From positions 1 through 22,987 of the forward strand of contig JAGFNK010000752.1 of the NCBI GenBank assembly GCA_025769875.1: a stretch of 22,987 nt of DNA, in the 5' to 3' direction. The notes beneath the pieces were generated by a model. That model was not told where the DNA came from, did no database searches, and was given only the letters and a program-made list of their open reading frames with translations. The position numbers were made by a program, and so were the translations under genes. This DNA is from Russula earlei. Taxonomy: Eukaryota; Basidiomycota; Agaricomycetes; Russulales; Russulaceae. Below are positions 1 to 9,013 of this stretch, one piece after another (positions within the stretch are counted from its first letter, which is position 1; each line of letters begins with the position of its first letter).

Positions 1-711
1 GTTTACCGCCTCCGTATCAGTTCATTCCAGTTGAAGGTCTTAGAGGGCAAGCGTGCCTCCATCCAGGGGGCCCTAAGCGTCCTTCAAGGACAGCTTGCTG
101 ACTGACTTCATGAGATTCAGTCTCATACCAAAGAAACCGCCACCATCCGTGCCCGCCTCCATGCCAACAACACCTCCATCCGAGTCCGTCATCAGCTCGA
201 CAACCTCATGACCGATGGAGGCCTTACTCGTAGCACTGGACCATATTACTCACTGGCAGGGAGCTACAACAGAATTGAGGAGTTGAAAGAACCATCCCCT
301 CCACTACCCACTCATCCTCCTCTCTTGTTGACCCCCCCCCTTGAATACCTTCCCCGTGTCGTTGACCAGTCTCAAAATGATGCCCCCATGGGCTCACCCT
401 CCCACTTCCCTCAGATGTATTCCGACGATGCTAGTACCCCCAACACCCCTCTCACCCCCGTGCGTATGACCAAGGCACAGCATCACCAACTCCAGAAATG
501 GCAACATGTTTGCAAACATTGCAGCACCAGGGGGCACTGGAATAAAGACCGCAACAGACCTCACACCAATTGTAGTGGACAGGTGGATCGCATTCTCAGG
601 AGGACCCATCGGAGCTACAGAGGTTTCTGTCCCAGAGCAATGGGACCCCAGAGCGTGTGGCCAGAAGTCGAAGGCAATGAACTCCGTGAGTCGGGCCCTG
701 AGACCGATTAG
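1..711 (+). pseudogene. Element X last ORF (3' part): proline-rich protein with zinc-knuckle-like end
   Basis: The frame is open from the window edge to a stop at 709-711, broken by one TGA at 103-105; its true start lies outside. The first third is charged and helix-like. A Pro/Ser/Thr-rich stretch follows (about 290-470), then a zinc-knuckle-like motif at about 511-573 with spacing CX2C X4 H X4 (R) X3 H X2 C. The fourth ligand of the canonical knuckle is Arg here (codon at 550). Element Z has a protein with the same spacing and the intact Cys in the same place before its 3' LTR. The ORF stops about 30 bp before a polypurine tract and LTR, so it is the last ORF of a retroelement and not a normally placed gag. 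Function is unknown; nucleic-acid binding is inferred from the motif. The TGA lies where Arg (CGA) would fit. Confidence 0.6.
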
Positions 712-728
712 TTCGGAGAACTAAGCAT

Positions 729-741
729 GAGGGGGGCATGA
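729..741 (+). promoter_or_regulatory. Polypurine tract of element X
   Basis: A purine-rich run with six consecutive G directly abuts the TGTTATG start of the LTR at 742. This is where plus-strand DNA synthesis is primed in LTR elements, and it shows that the LTR to the right is a 3' LTR of a plus-strand element whose body lies left of the window. Confidence 0.75.
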
Positions 742-1352
742 TGTTATGATTTACCCCCTTGTCGGTTCGTCCATAATTCCTTTTGTTATTGTTCTCTTTA
801 TCACCCTTGTCCCCTTGGTTATTGATTCATCCCTTGATGCTGATGGTCTCTTATTGTTTCATCTGTCATGTTTCACTTATCGTGTTTCACCTATTGTCAA
901 GGTTACTTTTTCTATTGGCTCACCTTTATCTATTGTTCTGCTTATGGTACTGTACAGCCCCGCTACATACAGTATTTAAGCGCCTGCAAAAGCTGGGGAA
1001 TGCCTCAAGCTTAGCTTTGTCCCATTCTCTGTCGCATCCTTTGCCCTGTATACTCTCTCAAATCACAACTTGCTTGTGCTGGCTTACATCCTACTTGACC
1101 TGAGCACATCTCAAGGAACCCTTGTGTTCCTCTTCCTCCTCCACCTCTCTCCCATCGTCCTCCTCTTCTGTAAAAACCAGAAGATCGACTCTGTCTGCAG
1201 ACTGAGTCATTATCTGACTCAGCCTTGAGATGCTAAACCTTTTGATCCGGTCTCCTTGAGCCGGCCCCCACTGAAACCCTTGAACCAAGTTACAGGGACT
1301 TGGCCCCCACTGAACCTTGGGCTAACGCTCTTATGGCCGCGACGCCATTACA
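742..1352 (+). repeat. 3' LTR of element X (611 bp, family XY)
   Basis: It starts TGTTATG and ends CCATTACA, close to an inverted terminal repeat, and has a polypurine tract just upstream. It aligns over its whole length with the inverted LTR at 6904-7501. TATTTAA lies at 973-979 and the presumed transcript start AAGCTTAGCTT at 1007-1017. The R-U5 part is pyrimidine-rich and reads as a hydrophobic peptide in one frame, without a clear start codon. The LTR ends exactly where the minus-strand chromodomain of element Y resumes, so X was inserted into Y in opposite orientation. Confidence 0.85.
973..1017 (+). promoter_or_regulatory. LTR X core promoter and start motif
   Basis: TATTTAA begins at 973 and AAGCTTAGCTT at 1007, 34 bp downstream. 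The same 34-bp spacing is seen in LTR Y (7285 to 7251, minus) and LTR D (18518 to 18552), which supports the motif as the 5' end of the transcript. Confidence 0.65.
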
Positions 1353-2891
1353 GTGATGGCGTCTTGAGCATTTTTAAGGTTTGAGAGGGGTTCCCAGGTG
1401 TCCTCTGCTGCGGAATATCCCTTCCATCAAACTCTGTATTGGAGCCAGTTTCTATGGAGACATTAGGTGGTAATCTTTTCAACCTCATATTCTCCTGAGA
1501 GAAGGTCAGGGGGAGGTTCAGGGAAGTTAGGGCCATGTTTGACTGTTTTGGTGACCGGGGAGAGAAGGGAGACATGAAATATGTTATGGATGTTCCATTG
1601 GGGAGGAAGGTGAAGTTGATAAGTGACATGGGAAATTTTCTTAGTGATGACGAAAGGTCCAAACCGCTTGGGACAGAACTTCTGAAACTGATGGGGTGTT
1701 TTCAAGTTAGTTCCTTCTAACCAAACCTTCTGTCCTTCTTCAAATCCTTTGAACTTAGTTTCCTTTACCCAAGTAGTTTGTGCCCTTTTCATTGCTTCTT
1801 GGGCCAATTCTCACATGTCCTTCAGGGCTTGGAGTCGTTCCTAAATTCCTGGGAACTTTGATTTCAGTTGGGTTCCAAGTCCCTGTGGGTTGAAGCCAAT
1901 GAGTAATTTGTAGGGGGTTCATTTGGTGGTTGTGGATTTATGGGCATTGAAGTGGTATTGGGCTATGAGGAGCCAGTGTACCCATTCTTCTTGTTTTTCT
2001 CCAGTGTAGATGCAGAGATACATTTCTAGGGTTTGATTGGTTCGTTCGGACTGTCCATCAGTTTGAGGGTGATAGGCGGTGCTTAGGTTTTGGTTAATCC
2101 CCAGTATTCGAGAGATTTCCTTGAATAGATCAGAGGCAAATCGAGGGTCACGATCGGAAATGATTTTGGAAGGGACTCCAGTCCAAGGGAAGGCATGTCG
2201 TAGGAATAGTTTGGCCATTGCTAGGGTTCCCATGTCCTTACGACATGGTATGAATATTGCTGCTTTGGTAGAGTCATGGTCGGTGATGGTCATGATGGTG
2301 TTGTTTTCTTCTGACAGTGGGAGATCAACAATCCAGTCGATTGCTATAGTTTGGAATGATTTCTGGAATTCAGGGGGAATCAGGTAAATTGGGGGATGGG
2401 TTGGATGTGTGGAAGACTTGTTAGCTTGACAGGTGGTGCAGCCTCGAATGTAGTCCCTGATGAAGTAGGCCATTTTCAGCCACCAGAAGGATTCTTGGAT
2501 TGAATACAAGGTTCGGGCATTTTCTGTATGTCCTCTGAGGATACTGTTGTGATAGGTATGTAAAATCTTTCGTAAGAGGGGTTCTTGATATGGTACCACC
2601 AACTTCCTGTCTTTGAATAGTACGCCTTCTTCTTCCTGAAGACCATGTTTGACCTTCCATATGAGGAGATCTGATTTTTGTTTCTTTTGTTTGGTTAGCA
2701 CTTGAGCGTAGAGGTCCTCAGTATGAAGCATGCGAATGAAAAGTTTGTCAGGGAGTGCCGTGATGTTCTGGTTGTCTCCTGACCCATCATTGTGGTCAGG
2801 TTGTCATGAGAGAGCGTCTGTGCGATTGGAGGTTCCGGGTTTGTGGTGGATTTCAAAATGATAATCTGCTAATGTGGAAATGTAACCCGCA
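1353..2891 (-). pseudogene. Element Y integrase and chromodomain (pol 3' part)
   Basis: On the minus strand the end of RNase H runs into an integrase with an HHCC zinc-binding region (in the 2731-1919 stretch: His61, His68, Cys98, Cys101) and a complete DD35E triad (Asp132 in IDWIVDLP, Asp193 in SDRDPRF, Glu229 in QSERTN). Downstream come the usual C-terminal motif WNIHNIFHVSLL and a chromodomain, recognisable in WKGYSAAEDTWEPLSNL, cut off by LTR X. Damage: TGA at 2804-2806, 1919-1921, 1811-1813 and 1427-1429, TAA at 1463-1465, and a frameshift near 1830-1850. The enzyme would join element cDNA to target DNA, and chromodomains of this group are known to steer integration to modified histones. 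It is not functional as it stands. Confidence 0.85.
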
Positions 2892-3232
2892 TGTCAAGAC
2901 ATGTACTGCTGATCCGTGTGGACTCAGGAGCAGGTGGGCAAGGGTTGGAACAGACGGTATGCGGTGAGGGCGGCGTTGAACAGGAGGACGAGCCAAACGA
3001 TGAGGAGGTACCAGATAGGGACTGGTAGGTGTTGCAAGAGGCAAAGGCGAAGACTAGAGGCCAGTGCAGCGAAGGGCTTTAAACAAGGCGGTCATTGAAG
3101 AGTACCTTGGAGACCAGGGGAATCTTTAAACTGAGCAGTCACGGGGGAGTACCCAGGAGGAAGAGAGTATCACAAATGGACAGTCTGATGACTGCCATGC
3201 TCCATTGGGGCTTATATACAGTGTACAGGGTC
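2892..3232 (-). repeat. Left arm of the palindrome
   Basis: It is the reverse complement of 3258-3598. By eye about six mismatches exist, all within the outer 60 bp; the inner 280 bp look identical. A TATATA box and start motif point outward (minus strand), and the mirror copy of the 47-codon hydrophobic frame lies at 2924-3067. Confidence 0.9.
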
Positions 3233-3257
3233 GATTACAAAGGACTGAACTATTCTA
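3233..3257. other. 25-bp centre of the palindrome
   Basis: Unpaired centre between the two arms. Together with the flanking arm ends it places two TATA boxes about 50 bp apart, firing away from each other. No other signal seen. Confidence 0.8.
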
Positions 3258-3598
3258 GACCCTGTACACTGTATATAAGCCCCAATGGAGCATGGCAGTC
3301 ATCAGACTGTCCATTTGTGATACTCTCTTCCTCCTGGGTACTCCCCCGTGACTGCTCAGTTTAAAGATTCCCCTGGTCTCCAAGGTACTCTTCAATGACC
3401 GCCTTGTTTAAAGCCCTTCGCTGCACTGGCCTCTAGTCTTCGCCTTTGCCTCTTGCAACACCTACCAGTCCCTATCTGGTACCTCCTCATCGTTTGGCTC
3501 GTCCTCCTGTTCAACGCCGCCCTCACCGCATACCGTCTGTTCCAACCCTTGTCCACCTGCTCCTGAGTCCTTAGTGATCAGCAGTACGTGTCTTGACA
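3258..3598 (+). repeat. Right arm of the palindrome (TATA-R-U5 of a B-type LTR)
   Basis: GTATATAAG lies at 3271-3279 and the start-region motif CAGACTGTCCATTTG begins at 3303; the same motif follows the TATA box of LTR B (22631). The outer end TGTCTTGACA corresponds to the 3' end of LTR B (GTCTTAACA at 22866-22874). Only about 14 bp upstream of the TATA box is kept, so nearly all of U3 is missing. Confidence 0.85.
3423..3566 (+). CDS. 47-codon conserved hydrophobic frame in the palindrome arm
   Basis: The frame runs from 3399 (after a TGA) to a TGA at 3564-3566. From 3423 it reads 47 residues containing SSLRLC, a probable membrane segment (IWYLLIVWLVLLF) and AYRLF. The frame at 22702-22845 in LTR B aligns without a gap over all 47 residues and ends at the same stop; about 22 residues are identical, including W19, Y20, W25 and Y37-R38-L39. 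Many of the conserved residues use different codons, which points to selection on a protein. No ATG lies in frame in either copy, so translation would need splicing, a non-AUG start or an upstream fusion. The mirror arm holds a second copy (2924-3067, minus). Function unknown; possibly a membrane peptide or an LTR-encoded leader of Gag. Confidence 0.4.
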   Translation, partial: ALASSLRLCLLQHLPVPIWYLLIVWLVLLFNAALTAYRLFQPLSTCS

Positions 3599-3599
3599 A

Positions 3600-5420
3600 C
3601 CGCAATCCTTCAATTAATTTTATGGGGGAGTCAATAGTGGACCAGGTTAGCGTGATCAGTAAAGATCTTGATGGGGTGTCTTGTTCCCACCAATAGATAT
3701 CGCCAGTGTTGGAGTGCCAGAATCAAGGCTAGGAACTCCCTGTCCCAAACTGGGTAGTTCCTTTCTGCTTTGTTGAACGCGTGTGACATATTGCCGATCA
3801 TTTTCCTTTTTCCTCTTGGGTCCCTCTGAAACAGGATCGCTCCGGTGGCAAATTGTGAGGCATCAGTTTCTAGTTCATATGGAAGGTTGGGGTTGGCAGT
3901 GTAGAGTTCAGGGTCATTGCAGACTGCCGATATCAAGGTTTATAGGGCTGTGGTTGCTTCTGAGGTCCAGAGAAAGGGGGTTCCTTTCTTGATTGTAGAG
4001 AAAATGGGGTGAGCGATTTTAGTGAAGTCTTGGATGAATGGTTGTTGGTAATTGAGGGCGCCCATGATTTGTTGTACCTGTTTTAAGTTATTGGGGGGTC
4101 TTGGCCAGTTGTTGAGGCCGTCCATTTTGACTGGGTCGATTTTGAGGGTTCCTTGGTGATTTGAAAGCCCAGGAAGTCGATTTCTCTTTGTTCAAAGGCA
4201 CACTTGGATGCTTTTAAGAAATAAGAGTCCTTTTCTAGGAGATCAAGGAATTCGTGCATAATTTGTTGGTGTAGTTGTTCTTCTCCAATTCCTGTGGCTA
4301 TTGCCACATCGTCTAGGTAATTGCAGGTGTTTTCTGGGTACTTGAGGAGCCAGGGTCTGAGAGTGTGGTTCATTGCTCGTTGAAAGGCTGCTGGTGCATT
4401 GGTAAAGCTGAAGCCCATTACCATGGGGATGAATGTGCCAAATTGAGTTTTGAAGGCCCCCTTGTGTTGGTCTTCTGGGTGGATTAGGATGTTATTGTAG
4501 CCAGCTCTGATGTCAAATTTGCTAAATGTGGTTTTGCCCCTTAGACAATGTAATTGTTCTTCCATGTTTGGTAGGGCGTGATAATCTGGAATGGTGGCGT
4601 TGTTGAGCTTTCAGTAGTCCACTACCATTCTTGGGGCGGTGCCATCCTTCTTCTGAACAAAGAAGACAGGAGATACAAAGTCCGAAACGCCATCTTTGAT
4701 GAAACCCTTGGCTAGGTCCTCTTGTATTTGTCTTGATAGCTCTTGTTTTTCATTCTGGGGGAGTGGGTACGTTCAGCAATCAAGGAACTTGGGGGCGTCA
4801 GGTTTCAGGGTGATTCTGAAGTCGAGCTCTCCTCAACTGGGTGGGAGTCATTTGGCTGCTTCTTCTGAAAAGACCTTCTGGTGTTGTAAGTATTCAGAGG
4901 GGATGACAGTTGTCCTTATCCGTGCGGCCCATATTTTTGGTGTTTTAGCTAGAGGTATGGGGGTGAGGAGGACCCCTAGGTGGTTTCTTAGGCGACCAGT
5001 GCTCCAGTTGACAAGGGGGTTTAATGCCTTTAGGAAGGGGTAGCCGAGAATCATTCTGTCTTCTCCCAGATTTGTAACATAGAAGGTGAGAAGTCGTGTG
5101 GTAGGGCCATGATGTATGGCCATATGGGCATAATGGGTTAGTGCTCCTCCTTGGTTACTGGTACCATCTACATTGATGATGGGTCTGGGGGTCCTGAGGG
5201 TTCGAAGTGGGATTTGTAAATTTTCCACAATTCCTTGGCTGATGAAGTTTTCCGTTGCTCCGCTGTCTAGGAGTGCTTGGCCAGTCTTTCCATTTGTTGT
5301 GATCATAAAGGGAACTTTCATCGAGTTTTCTTTATGTTGGACAATGGTATCTATTTGGGCCTTAGTATCAACTGTTGTACTTTGGCCTAGAGAAAATCCT
5401 CCTTGAGGATGACGTCCCAA
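3600..5420 (-). pseudogene. Element Y protease, reverse transcriptase and RNase H (pol 5' part)
   Basis: On the minus strand the frame opens at 5420, overlapping the end of gag in the -1 frame. It holds an aspartic protease (LLDSGATENF), then RT with FSKFDIRAGY (motif A Asp), FSFTNAPAAFQ and the active site YLDD at about 4320-4309, then RNase H with YELETDAS, WDREFLA and FTDHANL. Gag-derived polyprotein processing, copying of element RNA into DNA and RNA removal are the known roles. Stops: TGA at 4848-4850, 4833-4835, 4773-4775, 4611-4613, 3631-3633 and 3610-3612; TAA at 3940-3942. The RT frame is lost near 4155 and resumes in another frame for the connection and RNase H. Several TGAs stand where the family has Arg, for example MVVDY-stop-KLN (4611). 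Confidence 0.9.
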
Positions 5421-6903
5421 AGTTTGGCTCTATCCTCCACTGGTAACGTTTTCATGCGGGCCACCATAGTGGAGGCTTCTTCCTCCTTAGGTGGTTCTGG
5501 GGTTGGTTCAGTAGTACATGCCTTAGAAGTGGTGGGGGCAGTATTTTTGGGGCACTCCCTGCTAAGGTGGCCTTTTTCTCAGCAGCGGAAGCAATGCCCC
5601 TCCTTTGCCAACTGTTTCCTTTCCTCTTTAGTAAGTTTCTTAAAGTTGGATTTGGCGGCGTCAACTTGCATGTGGTCAGGGTGGTGGGACTTGTGTTCTG
5701 AGGGGGAGTGTGTAGTCTTCCCTTTAAGTTTTTCCGTGATGGTGATGAAACATCAATGTTGTCTTCTGGCCTCCTCCTTCCACTCTTGAAGAGTAGTAGG
5801 CCAGGTATCTCTGTTTAAAATTGCGCGGTGGAGTCCAGTTTTTAGGCCATTTTTAAAACTCTTAATTGCAATAATGTCTGTTTCTGGCCAAACAGTTTTA
5901 GTCAGAAGCTGTTCGAAGGTGGAGATGTAATTGTCAAGGGAGTCCTTCATTGTGTGTTTGACAAGAGCTGCTTGGGCATCTTCTTTCTCCGCAGTGTTGG
6001 TGAACTTGAACATAAAGTCTGTACAAAGTCATTCCATAATGCTTCGTTCATTCTGTTGATGGGGTTTTGGGCCCTGTTCACCTTTTCCCTGAGTGCAGTT
6101 GCCTGTGAATTGACCCATTCTTCGACCTTTTCCCCTTGCATATAGGAGAGCGCCAACATTGTTCATTTAAAAGGGGAAACCATTACTGCCTTGTCATCAT
6201 TGAGGCCCCAGTATAGGTTAAATTCCATGATGAAACGTTTTGTTTTATTCCTTTCCCCTGTGAAGGCTGTGGGTTCTTTACCGCTGAGAGACCCATTAGT
6301 GCCTTGTGGTGCTGGAGCAGCTGCCTGAGGGGGCAGGACGATGACTGGGGGGGCCTGGGCAGCCATCTGAGGGGCCTGGGTGGCCGCTTGGGGTGGTTGT
6401 ACAGTGATTTGGGGTTGGGCTGCCATAGTAGGTCCAGGGAGGTTCTGTGGTTCGAGTTCTATGGTTTCAATGGGTTCTTGGTTTTCAATGGGGTCTTCTG
6501 GTTCTAATGCAGGGGATTCAAAGGGTGTTTGGGTTTGAGTATTTTCAGGGGGGTTGCCTTCTATAGAGGAGGCTTCTGTTTCTGATGGGGGTTCGTAAAG
6601 AGGGTCGTCTTCCCTCCAGTACCCTAATCCAAGGTCATTTCTGGTGAGTTCTAGGTCCTGATGGGTGTAGAGCTGTCCTCTTCTGAGTTGTAGCTCAAAC
6701 CAGCGGTTGTTGATAAATTCAACAGGTAATTCTTCGTTGTTTTTGGCGGTGACATAGCAGAGAAAGGTGTGAAAGCTGTCTCAGGTGGCAGCTCCTACAA
6801 CATGTTCGGGGAGGTCTGGGGAGGGTCTGGGTTGGATATGGATCCAACAGTTTGGTGGTAGTTTGAGGTTGATCTCCAGAATGGAGTAAGGAAGCTTAGC
6901 TTG
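5387..6903 (-). pseudogene. Element Y Gag (capsid/nucleocapsid)
   Basis: The minus-strand frame is open from the LTR edge. An N-terminal part contains PVEFINNRWFEL and NDLGLGYW, also recognisable in element D's gag. A Pro/Glu/Gln-rich spacer with PPQAA repeats follows (the first in-frame ATG only at 6426), then a capsid-like core (FTGERNKTKRFIMEF onward) and a zinc knuckle CX2C X4 H X4 C near 5590-5550, interrupted by TGA. The frame ends TAG at 5387-5389. Stops at 6781-6783, 6163-6165, 5753-5755 and 5579-5581 are all TGA; a frameshift lies near 6015-6035. No Met precedes the conserved N-terminal segment, so the true start may be in the LTR or joined by splicing. It would package element RNA; it is dead here. 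Confidence 0.8.
6892..6903 (-). promoter_or_regulatory. Primer-binding site of Y (self-priming type)
   Basis: Reading on the minus strand, AAGCTAAGCTT starts one base after the LTR end. It is the perfect 11-nt complement of AAGCTTAGCTT at the presumed transcript start inside the same LTR (7251-7241). Tf1 and sushi chromoviruses are known to prime reverse transcription with the 5' end of their own RNA in just this way. I did not look through tRNA ends exhaustively. Confidence 0.6.
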
Positions 6904-7501
6904 TGTTATGGTGTCGTGGCCATAAGAGCGTTAGCTCAAGCTCAAGGTTCAGTGGGGGCCAAATCCCTGTGACTTGGTTCAAGGGGTTCAGTGGGGTCAG
7001 CTCAAGGAGACTGGATCAAAGGTTTAGCGTCTCAAGGCTGAGTCAGACAATGACTCAGTCCGCAGACAGAGTTGATCTTCTGATTTCACAGAAGAGGAGG
7101 ACAATGAGAGAGAGGCAGAGGAGGAAAAGGAACACGAGAGTTCCCCAAGGTGTGCTTAGGTCAAGTAGAGTGTAGGCCAGCACAAGCAAGTTGTGATTGA
7201 GAGAGTATACAGGGCAAGGGATGCAACAGGAAATGGGACAAAGCTAAGCTTGGGGCATTCCCCAGCTTCTACAGGCGCTTAAATACTGTATCTAGTGAGG
7301 CTGTACAGTACCATATGCGGAACAATAGATAGCACTAACCAGTAGCAAAAGGAGCTCGAACAATAGGTGAAACACAACGAGTGAAACAATAAGAGACCAT
7401 CAACATCAAGGGATGAAACGATAACCAAGGGGATGAGGGTAAAAGTAGGGAACAATAAGAAGTGTTTCAGGGACGAACTGAAAGAGGGGTAGATTACAAC
7501 A
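6904..7501 (-). repeat. 5' LTR of element Y (598 bp, family XY)
   Basis: On the minus strand it starts TGTTGTAATC at 7501 and ends CCATAACA at 6904. TATTTAA lies at 7285-7279 and AAGCTTAGCTT at 7251-7241, 34 bp apart. It aligns throughout with LTR X at 742-1352, in opposite orientation; I judge roughly four-fifths identity by eye. A CTAAC branch-point-like site near the 3' end followed by AG just past the LTR could be a 3' splice site. Confidence 0.85.
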
Positions 7502-8080
7502 TCCACCACAATAGCCGAGTTCATTCCAGAACCTCAGCAACTGAACATGATAGAAGGGAGGAGGAAGAGGAACCGATGCAAGTATTGCGGCAAGGTAGGA
7601 CATTTTAACAAGTACTGTCCACTGCCCCATCAGTATTGCCACGACCAGTTGGCAGCAGATGCTGCCTCACATTGTCTGGTACCTCCCTATCATCGCTCCT
7701 ATGTGCCCATCAGATCGTGCCCTTTTCACTGAGGATGGGAGCTGGTGCACCCGAATAAGAAGAGGAGGTCCGACCAGGAAAGGGAGGACATTGCTAACCC
7801 ACGCATCCTGCAGGTAGTGAAAGGAGAAGGGTCCAGGACCCTCCAAGAGCTTTTCACTACAACCCCTCTTCGCTCTGACACACCTCCAGTCAGGAGGTTA
7901 CCTAGGGACTCTGACAGACTCCCACAGATCATGTCTCCTTCAGCCATCACTGAGGAGTCAGAGGCAATAGTGGCCTCAGCACTGGCTGCCTATGAGGCAG
8001 CAGAAGAAGGCCAATACACCTTCACCGCATCACCTCCTCCTCTTGATGATGATGGCATTGACCCCACCACTCGATTTTAG
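7502..8080 (+). pseudogene. Element Z last ORF (3' part): zinc-knuckle protein before the 3' LTR
   Basis: The frame is open from the first base after LTR Y to TAG at 8078-8080, with a single TGA at 7730-7732 that splits it. Near its start is a canonical zinc knuckle, CKYCGKVGHFNKYC (about 7577-7618), extended by X3-H-X2-C. The spacing is identical to that in element X, and both share HRSY a little downstream. The second half (MHPNKKRRSDQ onward, 7745-8080) is basic and then acidic, without a known domain. It is followed by a polypurine tract and LTR, so this is a 3'-terminal accessory ORF of a Gypsy-type element. Its upstream part was separated by insertion of Y. RNA or DNA binding is inferred from the knuckle only. 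Confidence 0.6.
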
Positions 8081-8109
8081 AATCGTTGGTGTGTGAGACC
8101 ACCAATCTG

Positions 8110-8121
8110 AAGGAGGGGTAA
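8110..8121 (+). promoter_or_regulatory. Polypurine tract of element Z
   Basis: Purine run (GAAGGAGGGGTAA) directly before the TGTTACC start of the LTR. The F-family LTR at 17826 (minus) is preceded by a very similar GGGGGTAA tract. Confidence 0.75.
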
Positions 8122-9013
8122 TGTTACCAAGTGGTTTGGGGTCTGGAAGATGCTGGAACACCTGAACTATGGATTGCACTGTTTGCATCATGCGTGCGTC
8201 AGATCTTGATTGTTTATGTTCGTTGATATCGCATTCAGAATGCGTTGATCGTATCTATCTGAAGATGTATTGAAGAAGCAATGACTAGCATTGCTTCTGT
8301 TCCAGATGTTCCTGTACTGCCACGTACATCGCTTCCTTGATTAGGAAAGTACTTATGACACTGAGATTGCTACTAGGGAAGCACTTAATGCTTCCAGCAC
8401 CGAGATTGTTTACATAGAAGCAACCTCGCTTCTATGAGCCGCATTTTGCTTCTATAGCACCGACCAGTACTACAGTAGCACAAACCTTATCCCTGGAGGG
8501 CCATATAAGGCCCCCAGTTGTAACAGTTGAGCCCTAAGCTTGACTTAGTTTGCCAATCCCAAACAGTTGACTCCTACCCCGTCTGCAGAGCCCCTCTCAT
8601 CTTGTTGCCATACTCCAGAAGGATCTAACACTCCTTCCCCTCCACGAGTATTGCTTGCTTGACTCAAGCATATCTGCATTGGTAGGACACGTTCATAGAT
8701 GCAACCATTGATCTTATTTAAGGCACCATTAAGTGGGGCTTGCTGTATGTCAATTGTGCCAAGAATCACTTGTGTGACAATGCGCACGCGATATTGTGGA
8801 CACCTCTACTCACCCCTTTTGTCCGTGTGAACAGGGTGACACCATAGAGACTGGGTTTCCTCTTATAAGGAAGGGTCCTTCAAGGGCCCTCTCCAGGAAA
8901 TGGTTCATGACACCAAGATCCCTGACCTTTGCAATAACTTATTGTCTTGCTCAACTCTCTGCATTCATCTCATGTGTGGACTGATTTGTCAGCAACACCA
9001 CCAGTTGGTGACA
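8122..9013 (+). repeat. 3' LTR of element Z (892 bp)
   Basis: Starts TGTTACC and ends GGTGACA, an inverted terminal repeat with one mismatch. ATATAAGG is at 8503-8510 and CCTAAGCTTG about 32-34 bp downstream (8533-8542). U5 shares a stretch with the F-family LTR (ACCAAGATCCCTGA at 8913; also minus strand near 17440) and another of about 185 bp with 21913-22096. The 3' end abuts LTR F' at 9014. The length matches LTR D (889 bp). Confidence 0.7.
8270..8460 (+). promoter_or_regulatory. Cluster of GCTTC/GAAGC motifs in LTR Z U3
   Basis: About eight copies of GCTTC or its complement GAAGC lie in 190 bp upstream of the TATA box. They include a perfect 10-bp inverted repeat, AGAAGCAATG at 8274-8283 and CATTGCTTCT at 8289-8298. 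It looks like an enhancer or repressor-binding array; no factor can be named. Confidence 0.4.

Larger units (their letters stand above)
2887..3604. mobile_element. Palindromic 708-bp LTR-derived insertion with 5-bp target duplication
   Basis: CCGCA at 2887-2891 and again at 3600-3604 flanks a 708-bp insert (2892-3599). The insert begins TGTCAAGACA and ends TGTCTTGACA plus one A. It is two inverted arms of 341 bp around a 25-bp centre. Removing insert and one CCGCA restores the pol frame of element Y exactly between RNase H and integrase, which proves a transposition-like insertion and not a local rearrangement. Each arm is the TATA-R-U5 half of an LTR related to the LTR of element B at the right edge. 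Both outer ends are therefore LTR 3' ends (U5 ends), unlike a solo LTR, which has one U3 and one U5 end. Confidence 0.85.
1353..7501 (-). mobile_element. Element Y: degenerate Ty3/Gypsy chromovirus
   Basis: Reading on the minus strand, the order is 5' LTR (7501-6904), primer-binding site, Gag with zinc knuckle, aspartic protease, RT, RNase H, integrase and chromodomain. The integrase-last order and the chromodomain place it in the chromovirus branch of Ty3/Gypsy. Its 3' end is not in the window because element X entered its chromodomain at 1352/1353. A 708-bp palindrome interrupts pol at 2892-3599. It carries in-frame stops, nearly all TGA, and at least three frameshifts, so it is dead. It was itself inserted into the last ORF of element Z, whose frame resumes at 7502. 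Confidence 0.9.

Noticed and set aside
2892..3599. A DNA transposon or classical MITE
   Set aside because: The arms carry TATA, R and U5 of a B-type LTR with TG...CA ends and a 5-bp duplication; no transposase or known TIR family is recognisable.
742..7501. Reading 742-1352 and 6904-7501 as the two LTRs of one element
   Set aside because: They are inverted relative to each other, and the left one has its own polypurine tract and ORF upstream, so it belongs to a different element inserted in opposite orientation.
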